NCBI GenBank assembly: GCA_003105015.1
Contig: PQAF01000003.1
Location: forward strand, 1 to 64,000
DNA length: 64,000 nucleotides
From: Rhodocyclales bacterium
GTDB lineage: Bacteria; Pseudomonadota; Gammaproteobacteria; Burkholderiales; Rhodocyclaceae
Reading direction: 5' to 3'
Below are positions 45,408 to 54,643 of this stretch, one piece after another (position 1 is the stretch's first letter; each line of letters starts with the position of its first letter). A model generated the notes under the pieces. That model did not search any database, was not told the DNA's origin, and saw nothing but the letters and a program-made list of their open reading frames with translations. The position numbers were made by a program, and so were the translations under genes.

Positions 45408-45953
45408 ATGGCACAGGACCCCAACAACCTCATCTGGCTGGACATGGAGATGACCGGCCTCGACCCCGACCGCGACAGGGTCATCGAGATCGCCATGGTG
45501 GCGACCGACAGCGCGCTCAACACGCTGGCCGAGTCGCCGGTGGTGGTGGTGCACCAGCCCGACGCCGTGCTCGACGCCATGGACGACTGGAACAAGAACA
45601 CCCACGGCAAGTCGGGTCTTGTTGACAAGGTGCGTGCCTCGACGACCGACGAGAAGGCTGCGACCGAGATCCTGCTGGCGTTCATGCGTGAATACGTGCC
45701 GGAGCGCGCTTCGCCGATGTGCGGCAACTCGATCTGCCAGGACCGCCGTTTCATGGCGCGCTGGCTGCCCGGACTGGAGGCGTACTTCCATTACCGAAAC
45801 CTGGACGTCAGCACGCTGAAGGAACTGGCACGACGCTGGAAACCGGAGGTCTACAAGGGTGTGGTGAAGAAGGGCGCGCACACGGCGCTGGCGGACATCC
45901 ACGAGTCGATCGAGGAACTGCGCTACTACCGCGACAATTTCATCAAGTTGTAA
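45408..45953 (+). CDS. orn: Oligoribonuclease
   Basis: 3'-5' exoribonuclease that finishes RNA decay by degrading short oligoribonucleotides and pGpG. The 181-residue DEDDh enzyme has [17 protein letters not shown] (Asp/Glu motif, about 7-23), [16 protein letters not shown] and [18 protein letters not shown]. The start is set at 45408 ([10 protein letters not shown]); upstream in-frame residues do not match the family. Confidence 0.96.
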   Translation: MAQDPNNLIWLDMEMTGLDPDRDRVIEIAMVATDSALNTLAESPVVVVHQPDAVLDAMDDWNKNTHGKSGLVDKVRASTTDEKAATEILLAFMREYVPERASPMCGNSICQDRRFMARWLPGLEAYFHYRNLDVSTLKELARRWKPEVYKGVVKKGAHTALADIHESIEELRYYRDNFIKL

Positions 45954-47564
45954 TCAGGCTTTCCGCCAGGAGCGGATGGCGGAGAGCAGGCCGGCGGTGG
46001 AGGCGTCGAATTTGCCTTCGCCAGCGAGCATCTTTGGCAGGATTTCACGCGCCATCTGTTTGCCGTGCTCGACCCCCCACTGGTCGAAGCTGTTCACCCC
46101 CCACAGGCAGCCCTGCACCGCCACCTTGTGCTCATAGAGGGCGATCAGGCTGCCCAGCGTGTCCGGCGCAAGGTGTGGCATCAGCAGCGTCGTGCTCGGC
46201 TGGTTGCCCGGACAGGCGAGATGCGGTGCCAGGCGCGCCGCTTCCGTATCGGTTTTCCCGGCGGCGATCAACTGGCTTTTTGCTTCCTCGAGCGTTTTGC
46301 CTTTCATTACGGCGGCGCTTTGCGCCAGTGCATTGGCGACCAGCGCTTCCTGCTCCGGTCTGGCGTCGCCGACCGGTACGACGAAGTCGATCGGCGTCAG
46401 CCTCGTGCCCTGGTAGAAGAGCTGGTGGAAGGCGTGCTGGCCGACCGAGCCGGCCATGCCCCAGACGATGGGGGCAGTGGCGCAGCCGACCTCGGCGTTG
46501 TCGAGCGTGACGCGCTTGCCGTTGCTCTCCATCTCAAGCTGTTGCAGGTAAGCCGGTAACAGACCGAGGCGGTGGGCGTAGGGGATGACGGCGAGCGACC
46601 CGGCGTCGAGGAAGTCGATGTTCCACAGGCCGACGAGGGCCATCATCACGGGCAGGTTTTCCGCGAAGGGCGCAGACAGGAAATGCTCGTCCATCACGCG
46701 CGCGCCGGCGAGCAGGCCCTCGAAGGCATCCATGCCGATCCCACAGGCCAGCGGCAGGCCGATTGCCGACCACACCGAGAAGCGGCCGCCGACCCAGTCG
46801 GCCATGGCGAGGCAGTTCTCCGCCGGGATGCCGAAGGCCTGTGCCGCGGCGACGTTGTTGCTGACGGCGAGGAAATGCCGTGCCGGGTCGGCCGCGCCGA
46901 GCCAGGCCTTCGCGGCGCGGGCGTTGGCCAGCGTCTCCTGTGTCGTAAACGTTTTCGAGGAGACAATGAATAGGGTGCGCGCCGGATCGAGGTCGCGCAC
47001 CGTGTCGGCGAACTCCGCCGGGTCGATGTTGGCGACGAAGCGCACGGCAAGCTTCGGGTCAACGTAGGCGCCGAGCGCCTGCGTGGTCATGCGCGGGCCG
47101 AGGTCGGAGCCGCCGATGCCGAGGTTGACGACCGCATTGATGGACTGGCCGTCGCTGCCGCGCCAGGCGCCGGAGCGAATGGCTTCGCTGAGGTCGCGCA
47201 TGCGTTGGCGCGTGGCCAGCACCTCGGGCAGCACGTCCTTGCCGCCGACGCGATAAGACCGCTCGGCGCGCAGGGCGATGTGCAGGGCGGCGCGGTTTTC
47301 CGTGGCGTTGATGGCCTCTCCCGCGATCATGCGGCGAATAAAGTCGGCAAGGTCGCGCGCCTCGGCGAGCCGGACGAGGAGGTCGAGCGTCTCATTGGTC
47401 AGCCGCTGCTTGGAAAAATCCGCCAGGAGATTGCCACAGCGCAGCGACAGGCGCGCGAAGCGCTGCGGATCGGCGGCGAAGAGTTCGTTGAGGTGCCACT
47501 CCTCCAGTGCGTCGCGGTGCGCGGCGAGGGCCTGCCATTGCGGGGTCTGGGTGAGCGGCGTCAT
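45954..47564 (-). CDS. pgi: Glucose-6-phosphate isomerase
   Basis: The 536-residue enzyme interconverts glucose 6-phosphate and fructose 6-phosphate. The sugar-isomerase signatures VNLGIGGSDLGPRM, SKTFTTQETLANARAAKAWL, and the late QWGVEHGKQMA are present. Its ATG overlaps the stop of the ArnT-like gene (ATGA). It ends back-to-back with orn, without a gap. Confidence 0.96.
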   Translation of the reverse strand: MTPLTQTPQWQALAAHRDALEEWHLNELFAADPQRFARLSLRCGNLLADFSKQRLTNETLDLLVRLAEARDLADFIRRMIAGEAINATENRAALHIALRAERSYRVGGKDVLPEVLATRQRMRDLSEAIRSGAWRGSDGQSINAVVNLGIGGSDLGPRMTTQALGAYVDPKLAVRFVANIDPAEFADTVRDLDPARTLFIVSSKTFTTQETLANARAAKAWLGAADPARHFLAVSNNVAAAQAFGIPAENCLAMADWVGGRFSVWSAIGLPLACGIGMDAFEGLLAGARVMDEHFLSAPFAENLPVMMALVGLWNIDFLDAGSLAVIPYAHRLGLLPAYLQQLEMESNGKRVTLDNAEVGCATAPIVWGMAGSVGQHAFHQLFYQGTRLTPIDFVVPVGDARPEQEALVANALAQSAAVMKGKTLEEAKSQLIAAGKTDTEAARLAPHLACPGNQPSTTLLMPHLAPDTLGSLIALYEHKVAVQGCLWGVNSFDQWGVEHGKQMAREILPKMLAGEGKFDASTAGLLSAIRSWRKA

Positions 47565-49186
47565 TTCCTGGCGTAGAGTCGGAAGCGTTCGTTGCGGTCG
47601 CTGGGGCGGCCACCTTCCCAAATCTTGCGCCAGCCCGCGCCGGGCGGCAAGACTTCCTTTTGCGCTGTGCCCTGGATCAGGAAAAGCCGGCATTGTGCGG
47701 CGGCGCGGCTGCCTTCGCGCAGCGTTTGTATTCCGGCGAAGTAATGGAAGGCGGCCCGCTGCGTACTGCCGAGCCCGCGGCCAATAATGCAGTTGCTCCC
47801 CGTCGGCACGGCAGCCTTGAGGGCCGCGGAGGCGCCGCGGTAACTCCTGTCGTAGTCAACCAAGGGCAACCAAAGGGCCATCAGCAGCCCCCAGCAGAGC
47901 GTGACGCCGGCCGCCCAGTGCGCCGTGCCGCGCTGGGGCGCGCGCGGACTTTTGAAAATCAGCCAGAACCAGGCGAAAGTCAGTCCCAGCGAGACGGCGA
48001 AGGCGGCAGGCGAGAAGTCGGCGACGAAGCCCGGCTCCAGCCTGGCGAAGTTATTCGCGATGCGCGGCGGCACGCCGGCCACCATCGCCAGCCAGCCGAG
48101 CCAGATCAGGCCAGCCAGCAGCGTGAAGGTCATCATGCCGAACCAGTCGAAGGCATTGGCTGCGCCTCGCCGCAGCGACAGCGTGGCGGGCGCTGCGAGC
48201 AGCATCAGCGGCGGCAGCAGCGGCAGGGCGTTGAGGCTGCGCGGATCGGAGAAGACGACCTGAACGGTAAGCAGAATCAGGAAAGAGGCCAGCGGAATGA
48301 GTGTGCGCGGCTCACGCAGCCGGCGCCGCTCCTTCCAAAGCGTCCATAGCGCCAGGGGCAGGGCCGGCCAGGCGAACCAGCCGAGCAGCTTGAGGAAATT
48401 CCACAGGACCAGCGGCACATTGGGGGATGTCCGCAGCTCCGCCAATTCGTAGGACCACCAGTGGTCGAGCGAGGCGGGGTGAAGCCAATACAGCGCCAGC
48501 GGCCAGGAGAGGATCAGTGGTACAGCCATGGCCAGTGCGGCGAGCATCCCGCGCGCAGCCTGCGCTGTGCGCAAATGCGAGGAGATCAGGGGCAGCAGCA
48601 TGAGCAGCGGCCCGAGCGCGATCAGGGCGGGCAGCCCGGCGGAGAGGAAGCCCAGTCCCAGTGCGGCGCCGGCTATGCCGCCCCCGCGCAGAGGGTGTTG
48701 CGGCAACAGCGCCAGGCCGTAGTAGAGCGCGGCGGTCGCGGCGAGCAAGGCGATGGCGGGCTGCGTTTCGTGGGCATGCACCAGCAACCCCAGGCAGCCG
48801 ATGGCGACCAGGGCAGCGCCGCGCGCGGCTTCGGCACCGATGAAATGGCGCGCTGCACCCACGAGGCAGAGGATCATGAGGCCGGCGTACAGGCCCGAGG
48901 CGAGGCGAGCGGCATCGTGCAGGGGCAGGATGAAGCCGAACAGCCAGCCGAGCAGCGCAGCCGTCCAGTGGTAAAACGGGGGCGAATCCAGCCAGATTTC
49001 CCCGGCTAGGTGCGGCAGCAGCCAGTGCCCCTCGTCGAGCATGGAATACACCACGCCGAAATGCGTGACGTCATCGCCCTTCCATGGGTCGTGGCCGATC
49101 AGGCCGGGCAGAAGATAGAGCGCGCAGAAGGCGATCAGTACGGCGCCGCGCGGCGGGAAGGCGAAGGGCAGGCGCGGCAGGGGCAT
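47561..49186 (-). CDS. ArnT/PMT-type membrane glycosyltransferase
   Basis: A 541-residue polytopic protein with about 12 helices. The N-terminal LIGHDPWKGDDVTHFGVVYSML has the conserved Asp-rich loop of the GT-C fold, as in ArnT (lipid A) and O-mannosyl transferases. The donor would be a polyprenyl-phosphate sugar and the acceptor a lipid or protein at the periplasmic face. Co-transcription with pgi does not help identify it. It contains an exact copy of the dispersed 12-mer at 47976. Confidence 0.82.
   Translation of the reverse strand: MPLPRLPFAFPPRGAVLIAFCALYLLPGLIGHDPWKGDDVTHFGVVYSMLDEGHWLLPHLAGEIWLDSPPFYHWTAALLGWLFGFILPLHDAARLASGLYAGLMILCLVGAARHFIGAEAARGAALVAIGCLGLLVHAHETQPAIALLAATAALYYGLALLPQHPLRGGGIAGAALGLGFLSAGLPALIALGPLLMLLPLISSHLRTAQAARGMLAALAMAVPLILSWPLALYWLHPASLDHWWSYELAELRTSPNVPLVLWNFLKLLGWFAWPALPLALWTLWKERRRLREPRTLIPLASFLILLTVQVVFSDPRSLNALPLLPPLMLLAAPATLSLRRGAANAFDWFGMMTFTLLAGLIWLGWLAMVAGVPPRIANNFARLEPGFVADFSPAAFAVSLGLTFAWFWLIFKSPRAPQRGTAHWAAGVTLCWGLLMALWLPLVDYDRSYRGASAALKAAVPTGSNCIIGRGLGSTQRAAFHYFAGIQTLREGSRAAAQCRLFLIQGTAQKEVLPPGAGWRKIWEGGRPSDRNERFRLYARK
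47976..47987 (-). repeat. Dispersed 12-mer GGGACTGACTTT, exact copy 5
   Basis: Exact copy inside the ArnT-like glycosyltransferase gene, in its coding orientation and in the Gly-Leu-Thr-Phe phase. Confidence 0.8.
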
Positions 49187-49242
49187 TGTCGTCAGGTTCG
49201 GATTGTTATTGCCGGCGAGGAGATTTTACCCGCTCCGAAATG

Positions 49243-49269
49243 AAAAAAAGGCAGCCATGGCTGCCTTTT
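49243..49269 (-). terminator. Rho-independent terminator of rpmE
   Basis: GGCAGCC (49250-49256) and GGCTGCC (49259-49265) with A and T runs on both sides. On the minus strand it ends in seven T. Confidence 0.85.
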
Positions 49270-49288
49270 CGGTGTACTTGCGGAAAAC

Positions 49289-49507
49289 TCAGGCGGCGGC
49301 CTGCTTCTTCGTGCCGTACTTCTGGCGGAAGCGCTCGACGCGGCCGGCGGTATCAACGATCTTCTGCTTGCCGGTGTAGAAGGGATGGCAGGCGGAGCAG
49401 ACTTCGACGTGCAGCGGCTTGCCGCTCGTGGAGCGGGTCTTGAACTTGTTGCCGCAGCTGCAGGCGACATCGATCTCGACGTAATTCGGATGGGTATCGG
49501 CTTTCAT
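49289..49507 (-). CDS. rpmE: 50S ribosomal protein L31, zinc-binding form
   Basis: A 72-residue protein with the four zinc cysteines (C16 and C18 in CSC, C37 and C40 in CSAC), the C+ form regulated by zinc supply in other bacteria. It ends FRQKYG followed by KKQ and three Ala. It has its own terminator. Confidence 0.97.
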   Translation of the reverse strand: MKADTHPNYVEIDVACSCGNKFKTRSTSGKPLHVEVCSACHPFYTGKQKIVDTAGRVERFRQKYGTKKQAAA

Positions 49508-49598
49508 GGGGTTCCTCTGTTAAACAGGGGGACGGCGAATGTGGCCGTCCGAAAATCGCGCATTATCCCTCAAAATCATGGGCTTTGCAATGCGGGGT

Positions 49599-50858
49599 TC
49601 AGCCCCTGCGCATGGCGTCAAAAAACTCCGCGTTGTTCTTCGTGGCGCGGATCTTGTCGAGGAGGAATTCCATCGCCTCGAGGTCGTCCATGTTGTAGAG
49701 CAGTTTCCTCAGCACCCACACCTTCTGCAGGATTTCCGGCTTGAGCAGCAGTTCCTCGCGGCGCGTGCCCGAGCGGTTGACGTTGATGGCCGGGTAGACG
49801 CGTTTCTCCGCCATGCGCCGCTCAAGGTGGATTTCCATGTTGCCGGTGCCCTTGAACTCCTCGAAGATCACGTCGTCCATGCGGCTGCCGGTGTCGATCA
49901 GCGCGGTGGCGATGATGGTGAGCGAGCCGCCTTCCTCGATGTTGCGGGCGGCGCCGAAGAAGCGCTTCGGCTTCTGCAGGGCGTTGGCGTCCACGCCGCC
50001 GGTGAGCACCTTGCCGGAGGCCGGCACCACGGTGTTGTAGGCGCGGGCGAGGCGGGTGATGGAGTCGAGCAGGATGACCACGTCCTTCTTGTGCTCGACC
50101 AGGCGCTTGGCCTTCTCGATGACCATTTCGGCGACCTGGACGTGGCGCGAGGCCGGCTCGTCGAAGGTCGAGGCGACCACTTCGCCCTTCACCGATCGCG
50201 TCATCTCGGTCACTTCCTCGGGACGCTCGTCGATGAGCAGGACGATCAGCGCGACGTCCGGGGAGTTGGCGGTGATGGCATGGGCGATGTGCTGCATCAT
50301 CACCGTCTTGCCGCTCTTCGGGCTGGCCACCAGCAGGCCGCGCTGTCCCTTGCCGATCGGCGCGATCATGTCGATGACGCGCGAAGTGATGTTCTCCTCG
50401 GCGCGGATCTCGCGCTCGAGCTTGAGCACCTCGGTGGGATGCAGCGGCGTCAGGTTCTCGAAGAGGATCTTGTTCTTCGAGTTCTCCGGCGGCTCGTTGT
50501 TGACCTTGTCCACCTTGACCAGGGCGAAGTAGCGCTCGCCATCCTTCGGCGTGCGAATCTCACCTTCGATCGAGTCGCCCGTGTGCAGGTTGAAGCGGCG
50601 GATCTGCGAGGGAGAGACGTAGATGTCGTCGGTGCCGGCGAGATACGAGGTGTCGGGGGAGCGCAGGAAGCCGAAACCGTCAGGCAGTACCTCCAGGGTG
50701 CCGTCGCCGAAGATGCTCTCGCCCTTCTTGGCGCGGTTCTTGAGGAGGGCGAAGATCAGTTCCTGCTTGCGCAGCCGGCTGGCGCCGTCGATCTCGCTGG
50801 CAATGGCCATGTCGAGCAACTGGCTGACGTGGAGAGTTTTGAGCTCCGATAAGTGCAT
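49599..50858 (-). CDS. rho: Transcription termination factor Rho
   Basis: Hexameric RNA helicase. The 419-residue protein has the N-terminal RNA-binding fold, the Walker A region [13 protein letters not shown] (about 174-186), [17 protein letters not shown] and the Q-loop region [26 protein letters not shown] 152-bp gap separates it from trxA, similar to the trxA-rho order in many proteobacteria, and could hold the auto-regulated rho leader. Confidence 0.98.
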   Translation of the reverse strand: MHLSELKTLHVSQLLDMAIASEIDGASRLRKQELIFALLKNRAKKGESIFGDGTLEVLPDGFGFLRSPDTSYLAGTDDIYVSPSQIRRFNLHTGDSIEGEIRTPKDGERYFALVKVDKVNNEPPENSKNKILFENLTPLHPTEVLKLEREIRAEENITSRVIDMIAPIGKGQRGLLVASPKSGKTVMMQHIAHAITANSPDVALIVLLIDERPEEVTEMTRSVKGEVVASTFDEPASRHVQVAEMVIEKAKRLVEHKKDVVILLDSITRLARAYNTVVPASGKVLTGGVDANALQKPKRFFGAARNIEEGGSLTIIATALIDTGSRMDDVIFEEFKGTGNMEIHLERRMAEKRVYPAINVNRSGTRREELLLKPEILQKVWVLRKLLYNMDDLEAMEFLLDKIRATKNNAEFFDAMRRG

Positions 50859-51010
50859 AAAGACCCAGAGGTGGTGATGTGGCGAAACGGAAAGGAGAAC
50901 TTGAAAAGTTCAGGGGAAAAGGTTTGGGGTTTGAAACCGAATCCGCGCCGCCGTAGAACCGTTGTTTTTCTGCCGCGGCGCGGTGGAGATTCAGACGGAC
51001 TGTAAGTCTT

Positions 51011-51337
51011 TCAGAGGTTGCTGTCAATAAAGGCGGTCAATTGGGACTTGGAAAGGGCGCCGACCTTGGTCGCCTCGACATTGCCGTTCTTGAACAGCAT
51101 CAGCGTCGGGATGCCGCGGATGCCGAACTTGGCCGGCGTCTCCTGGTTGTCGTCGATGTTGAGTTTGGCCACCTTGAGCTTGCCTGCATATTCCTTGGAG
51201 ACGTCGTCCAGGATCGGGGCGATCATCTTGCACGGACCGCACCATTCGGCCCAGTAGTCCACCAGGACGGGAGTGGCCGATTGCAGCACCTCGGACTCGA
51301 AGTTGGCGTCGGTGACGTAATGGATGTGCTCGCTCAT
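51011..51337 (-). CDS. trxA: Thioredoxin 1
   Basis: A 108-residue thioredoxin with the redox site [13 protein letters not shown] (C33 and C36), cis-Pro in [13 protein letters not shown] and the typical end. It precedes rho, the conserved order. Confidence 0.97.
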   Translation of the reverse strand: MSEHIHYVTDANFESEVLQSATPVLVDYWAEWCGPCKMIAPILDDVSKEYAGKLKVAKLNIDDNQETPAKFGIRGIPTLMLFKNGNVEATKVGALSKSQLTAFIDSNL

Positions 51338-51592
51338 TGTTTCCTCGCAATGGTATTGGGTGGCCGGCCGCCTGTGCGCCGGGAAAGATCAAGGGTCGTG
51401 ATGCGGTAATGCAGGAATAAAAACCGGGGTTTGCTAGGCTGCTTTTTGCTTGTGCAGGCTATCGTAGCGAAAAAGCCGCCGCAAGGGAAGAGTGAGGGAG
51501 TCGGCGCCTGAGGGGTACCTTGCCCTATGCTAATATCCGCATACACAAGCCTGATCCCGCCATCCCTTAGAAACACGAAGAGGAACACCGCC

Positions 51593-51916
51593 ATGACTTA
51601 TGTGGTGACCGAAGCCTGTATCAAGTGCAAGTACACCGACTGCGTGGATGTCTGCCCGGTCGATTGCTTCCGTGAAGGCCCCAATTTTCTAGTCATCGAC
51701 CCCGACGAGTGCATCGATTGCACCCTGTGCGTGGCCGAATGCCCGGTCGAGGCCATTTATGCCGAGGACGACGTGCCTGATGCACAGAGGCATTTCACGG
51801 CGCTGAATGCGGAGCTGGCCAAGCTGTGGAAACCCATCGTCGAGCGCAAGGACCCCTTGCCCGATGCGGACGAGTGGGCCAAGGCGAAGGACAAGCTGGA
51901 CAAGCTGGAACGCTGA
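51593..51916 (+). CDS. fdxA: Seven-iron ferredoxin FdxA
   Basis: A 107-residue [3Fe-4S][4Fe-4S] ferredoxin: [21 protein letters not shown] at the N-terminus and [20 protein letters not shown] next, with the extended C-terminal tail of the FdxA type. It has an AGAGGAAC ribosome site. It lies 15 bp before the repair nuclease gene, perhaps in one transcript. Confidence 0.95.
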   Translation: MTYVVTEACIKCKYTDCVDVCPVDCFREGPNFLVIDPDECIDCTLCVAECPVEAIYAEDDVPDAQRHFTALNAELAKLWKPIVERKDPLPDADEWAKAKDKLDKLER

Positions 51917-51931
51917 ATTCCCGCGCTGGCC

Positions 51932-54643
51932 ATGCCCGAGGCCGCGCGCCCCGTCGTCACCCACCGCATCCCCGCCTCGGCGGACTTCGTCGCTGACTGT
52001 GCCCGGCGCATCGTCGAGGCCTGCCGGGGGCAGCTCCCCGATCTCTCCCCGCTCCTGATCGTTCTGCCCAGCCCGGCCCTGGCGCCCACGCTGCGCCAGG
52101 CGTTGGCGGCGGCGGCCGGCTGCACCGTGCTGCTGCCGCGCATCGCCACCCTGGCCCAGCTTGCAGCTGCTGCCAACGTCGACGGCCAGCCGGACAGCCA
52201 GCGCCAGCTGACGCTCTACCGGCTGCTGCGGGAGCGCGGCTGGTTTGCCGACAGCGCCCTGTGGGAAATCTGCGCCGAGCTGATTGCGCTCTTCGACGAG
52301 TTGAACGAACGTGCCCTCGGCCTGCCGGAAGACGAGGAGACGCTGTTGTCCCGTCTCGAGCAGGCTTACGATGCGCGTGGCTCGCAGCTTCTGCGCTTCG
52401 AGGCCGAAGTGGTGTTCCGCCTCTGGCGGGCCGAGGCCTCCGGCCCGCCCGGCCGCCATGCCGCCATGGCGATGGCCCTGGCTGCGATGGCCGGGGAGGC
52501 TGCGGCACCGTTGTTCATGCTGTGCGAGGGCGAACTGCGGCCGGTCGAGGCGGCCTTTTGCGAAGCCTGGGCGACGCGGCAGGCCGTAACGGTTTTCCAG
52601 CCGCAACGCGATACCGCCGAGGCGCCGGTCATGCGGGCGCTCAACTTCGTTTGGCCGCCCGGGACGGGCGCGCCGCTGCCGCTGGCCAGCCGGGCGGATG
52701 CCGCGCGTGCTGCGCTGGCGGAGAGCCCGCTGAAGGGGCGCCTGCGGCTGATCGGTGCGTCCGGCCTGGAAGCGGAGGCCGCGGCCGTCGCTGCGGAGGT
52801 CAGGCGCTGGCTGGCGGCCGGCCGCACGGCCATTGCCCTGGTGGCGGCCGACCGTGTGGCGGCACGGCGGGCGCGGGCGCTGCTCGAACGCGACGGCATC
52901 CTGGTTCAGGACGAGACCGGCTGGAAGCTCTCCACCACGCGGGCGGCGGCGCTCGTCGATGCCTGGCTGGAAGTGGTAGCGGCCGACGCCTATCACCGTG
53001 ACTTGCTTGATCTCGTCAAATCCCCCTTCCTCTTCGGGGACCTTGCCGAGGAGATGCGACAGGCCGGCCTGGTGCAGCTTGAGGATGGGTTGGCGCGCCA
53101 CAATCTGGCCTATGGCCTGGGCCGCTACGAGACGGTGCTGGCGCGGGAGAATGGCTACGCTGACGCGGTGGGCGTGCTCAAGCGCGTGGCCGAGGCGCGC
53201 CGTTCCATGCCACGCGGCAGCGCCAGCGTCGCCGACTGGCTGGCCGGGCTGGAGCGGGCACTGGATACGCTGGGGGCTCTGCCAGGTCTGGCAGGCGACG
53301 AAGCCGGAGCAACCCTGCTCGAATTGCTGCGCCTGCGGCGCGAGGAACTCGTCGCCGTACCGGCGCGACTGACTTTCAGCGAGTGGCGCGAATGGCTGAA
53401 CCGGGAACTCGAAAACGCCGCATTCGTTGACCGCAGCATCGACAGCCCGCTCGTCATGACCCACCTGGCGGCGACCCGGCTGCGCTGCTTCGATGCGGCC
53501 GTCCTCATCGGCGCCGACCGCGACAACCTGGCGCCGGCACTCTCCCGCGCCGTCTTCAGCAATCAGGCAGTGCGCAGCGACTTGGGGCTGTCCCTGCCGG
53601 CGGAAGCGGCAGCGCGGCTGCGCGACGATCTGGCCGGCCTCATCGCATCCTGCGACGAGGTGACCGCCACCTGGCAAACGATGCGTGGCGACGAAGCCAA
53701 TCTCCTTTGCCCGGAACTGAGTTTGCTGTCCGTCCTGCATGCGTGCGCCTGGGGCGACGATCTCGCAGCGAAGCCGGGCTTGGCACCGGCCGTGGAAGCG
53801 ATGGCGGGGCGCGGCACGGCCATGCCGCGCCCCGCCGCGCCGCAGCGGGTGCCGCTGCGCCTTTCCGCCAGCGCCTATGCCAGCCTGATGGCCTGCCCCT
53901 ACCAGTTCTTCGCTCGCCGAATGCTCGGTCTCGCTGAAGCGGAGGAAGTCCGCGAGGCGCTGGAGAAGCGCGACTACGGCGAATTCGTCCATCGCATTCT
54001 GCTGCGCTTCCATGCGGTCCGTCCGCAGCTCTCGGGACAGCCGGACGAAATGCTGGCGACCGAGCTTGAGACGATCAGCCGCGAGGTATTCGCACCCGAG
54101 ATCGAGGATAATTTTCTCGAGCATGCCTGGCTGGCGCGCTGGCTCGAGTGCGTGCCCGGCTACATCGCTTGGCAGAAGTCGCGCGAGGCGGCAGGCTGGC
54201 GCTATGCAGGCGGCGAGCTGGTGCGCGAGCGCAGCCTGCCCGTGGCTGAAGGTGAAGCCGTTCTTCATGGACGCCTCGACCGTCTCGATCGGCGCGCCGA
54301 CGGCGGCGAAGCGGTGCTCGATTACAAGACGCAGGATGCGCAGGGGCTGAAGCGGCGCTTGGCGGACCCTGGCGAGGACGTGCAGCTGGCGTGCTATGTG
54401 CTGCTGCAAGGCGAGCGGGTGGAAGAGGCGGGCTATGTCGCCCTAGAGGGCACGAAACCCGTCGAACTATCCCTGCCCGAAGTGCAGGAAATGGCCCGTG
54501 CGCAGGGGGTACGGCTGGCAGCGGCCATCGATGCGCTGCGGGCCGGCGCCGCCCTGCCGGCGCACGGCGTCGATGCGGCCTGCGCCTGGTGCGAGATGCG
54601 CGGCCTGTGCCGTCGTGACTATCATGAGGAGTTGCCGTCATGA
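51932..54643 (+). CDS. AddB-like PD-(D/E)XK nuclease with a probable Fe-S cluster
   Basis: A 903-residue protein, the first half of an AddAB-type double-strand-break repair enzyme; this is a beta-proteobacterial subtype (TIGR03623-like). The N-terminal part is a degraded helicase-like region without a Walker A motif (LIVLPSPALAPTLRQAL at about 35-51). The C-terminal RecB-like nuclease has D797-Y-K799 (VLDYKTQD). Cys655 (MACPYQFF) with C884, C887 and C893 (CAWCEMRGLC) gives the four cysteines of an AddB/Cas4-type [4Fe-4S] nuclease. It overlaps the partner gene by 4 bp. It contains a near copy of the dispersed 12-mer (53365). Confidence 0.87.
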   Translation: MPEAARPVVTHRIPASADFVADCARRIVEACRGQLPDLSPLLIVLPSPALAPTLRQALAAAAGCTVLLPRIATLAQLAAAANVDGQPDSQRQLTLYRLLRERGWFADSALWEICAELIALFDELNERALGLPEDEETLLSRLEQAYDARGSQLLRFEAEVVFRLWRAEASGPPGRHAAMAMALAAMAGEAAAPLFMLCEGELRPVEAAFCEAWATRQAVTVFQPQRDTAEAPVMRALNFVWPPGTGAPLPLASRADAARAALAESPLKGRLRLIGASGLEAEAAAVAAEVRRWLAAGRTAIALVAADRVAARRARALLERDGILVQDETGWKLSTTRAAALVDAWLEVVAADAYHRDLLDLVKSPFLFGDLAEEMRQAGLVQLEDGLARHNLAYGLGRYETVLARENGYADAVGVLKRVAEARRSMPRGSASVADWLAGLERALDTLGALPGLAGDEAGATLLELLRLRREELVAVPARLTFSEWREWLNRELENAAFVDRSIDSPLVMTHLAATRLRCFDAAVLIGADRDNLAPALSRAVFSNQAVRSDLGLSLPAEAAARLRDDLAGLIASCDEVTATWQTMRGDEANLLCPELSLLSVLHACAWGDDLAAKPGLAPAVEAMAGRGTAMPRPAAPQRVPLRLSASAYASLMACPYQFFARRMLGLAEAEEVREALEKRDYGEFVHRILLRFHAVRPQLSGQPDEMLATELETISREVFAPEIEDNFLEHAWLARWLECVPGYIAWQKSREAAGWRYAGGELVRERSLPVAEGEAVLHGRLDRLDRRADGGEAVLDYKTQDAQGLKRRLADPGEDVQLACYVLLQGERVEEAGYVALEGTKPVELSLPEVQEMARAQGVRLAAAIDALRAGAALPAHGVDAACAWCEMRGLCRRDYHEELPS
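53365..53376 (+). repeat. Dispersed 12-mer, near copy
   Basis: GCGACTGACTTT, 11 of 12 matching, inside the AddB-like gene; encodes Arg-Leu-Thr-Phe in the same phase. Confidence 0.6.
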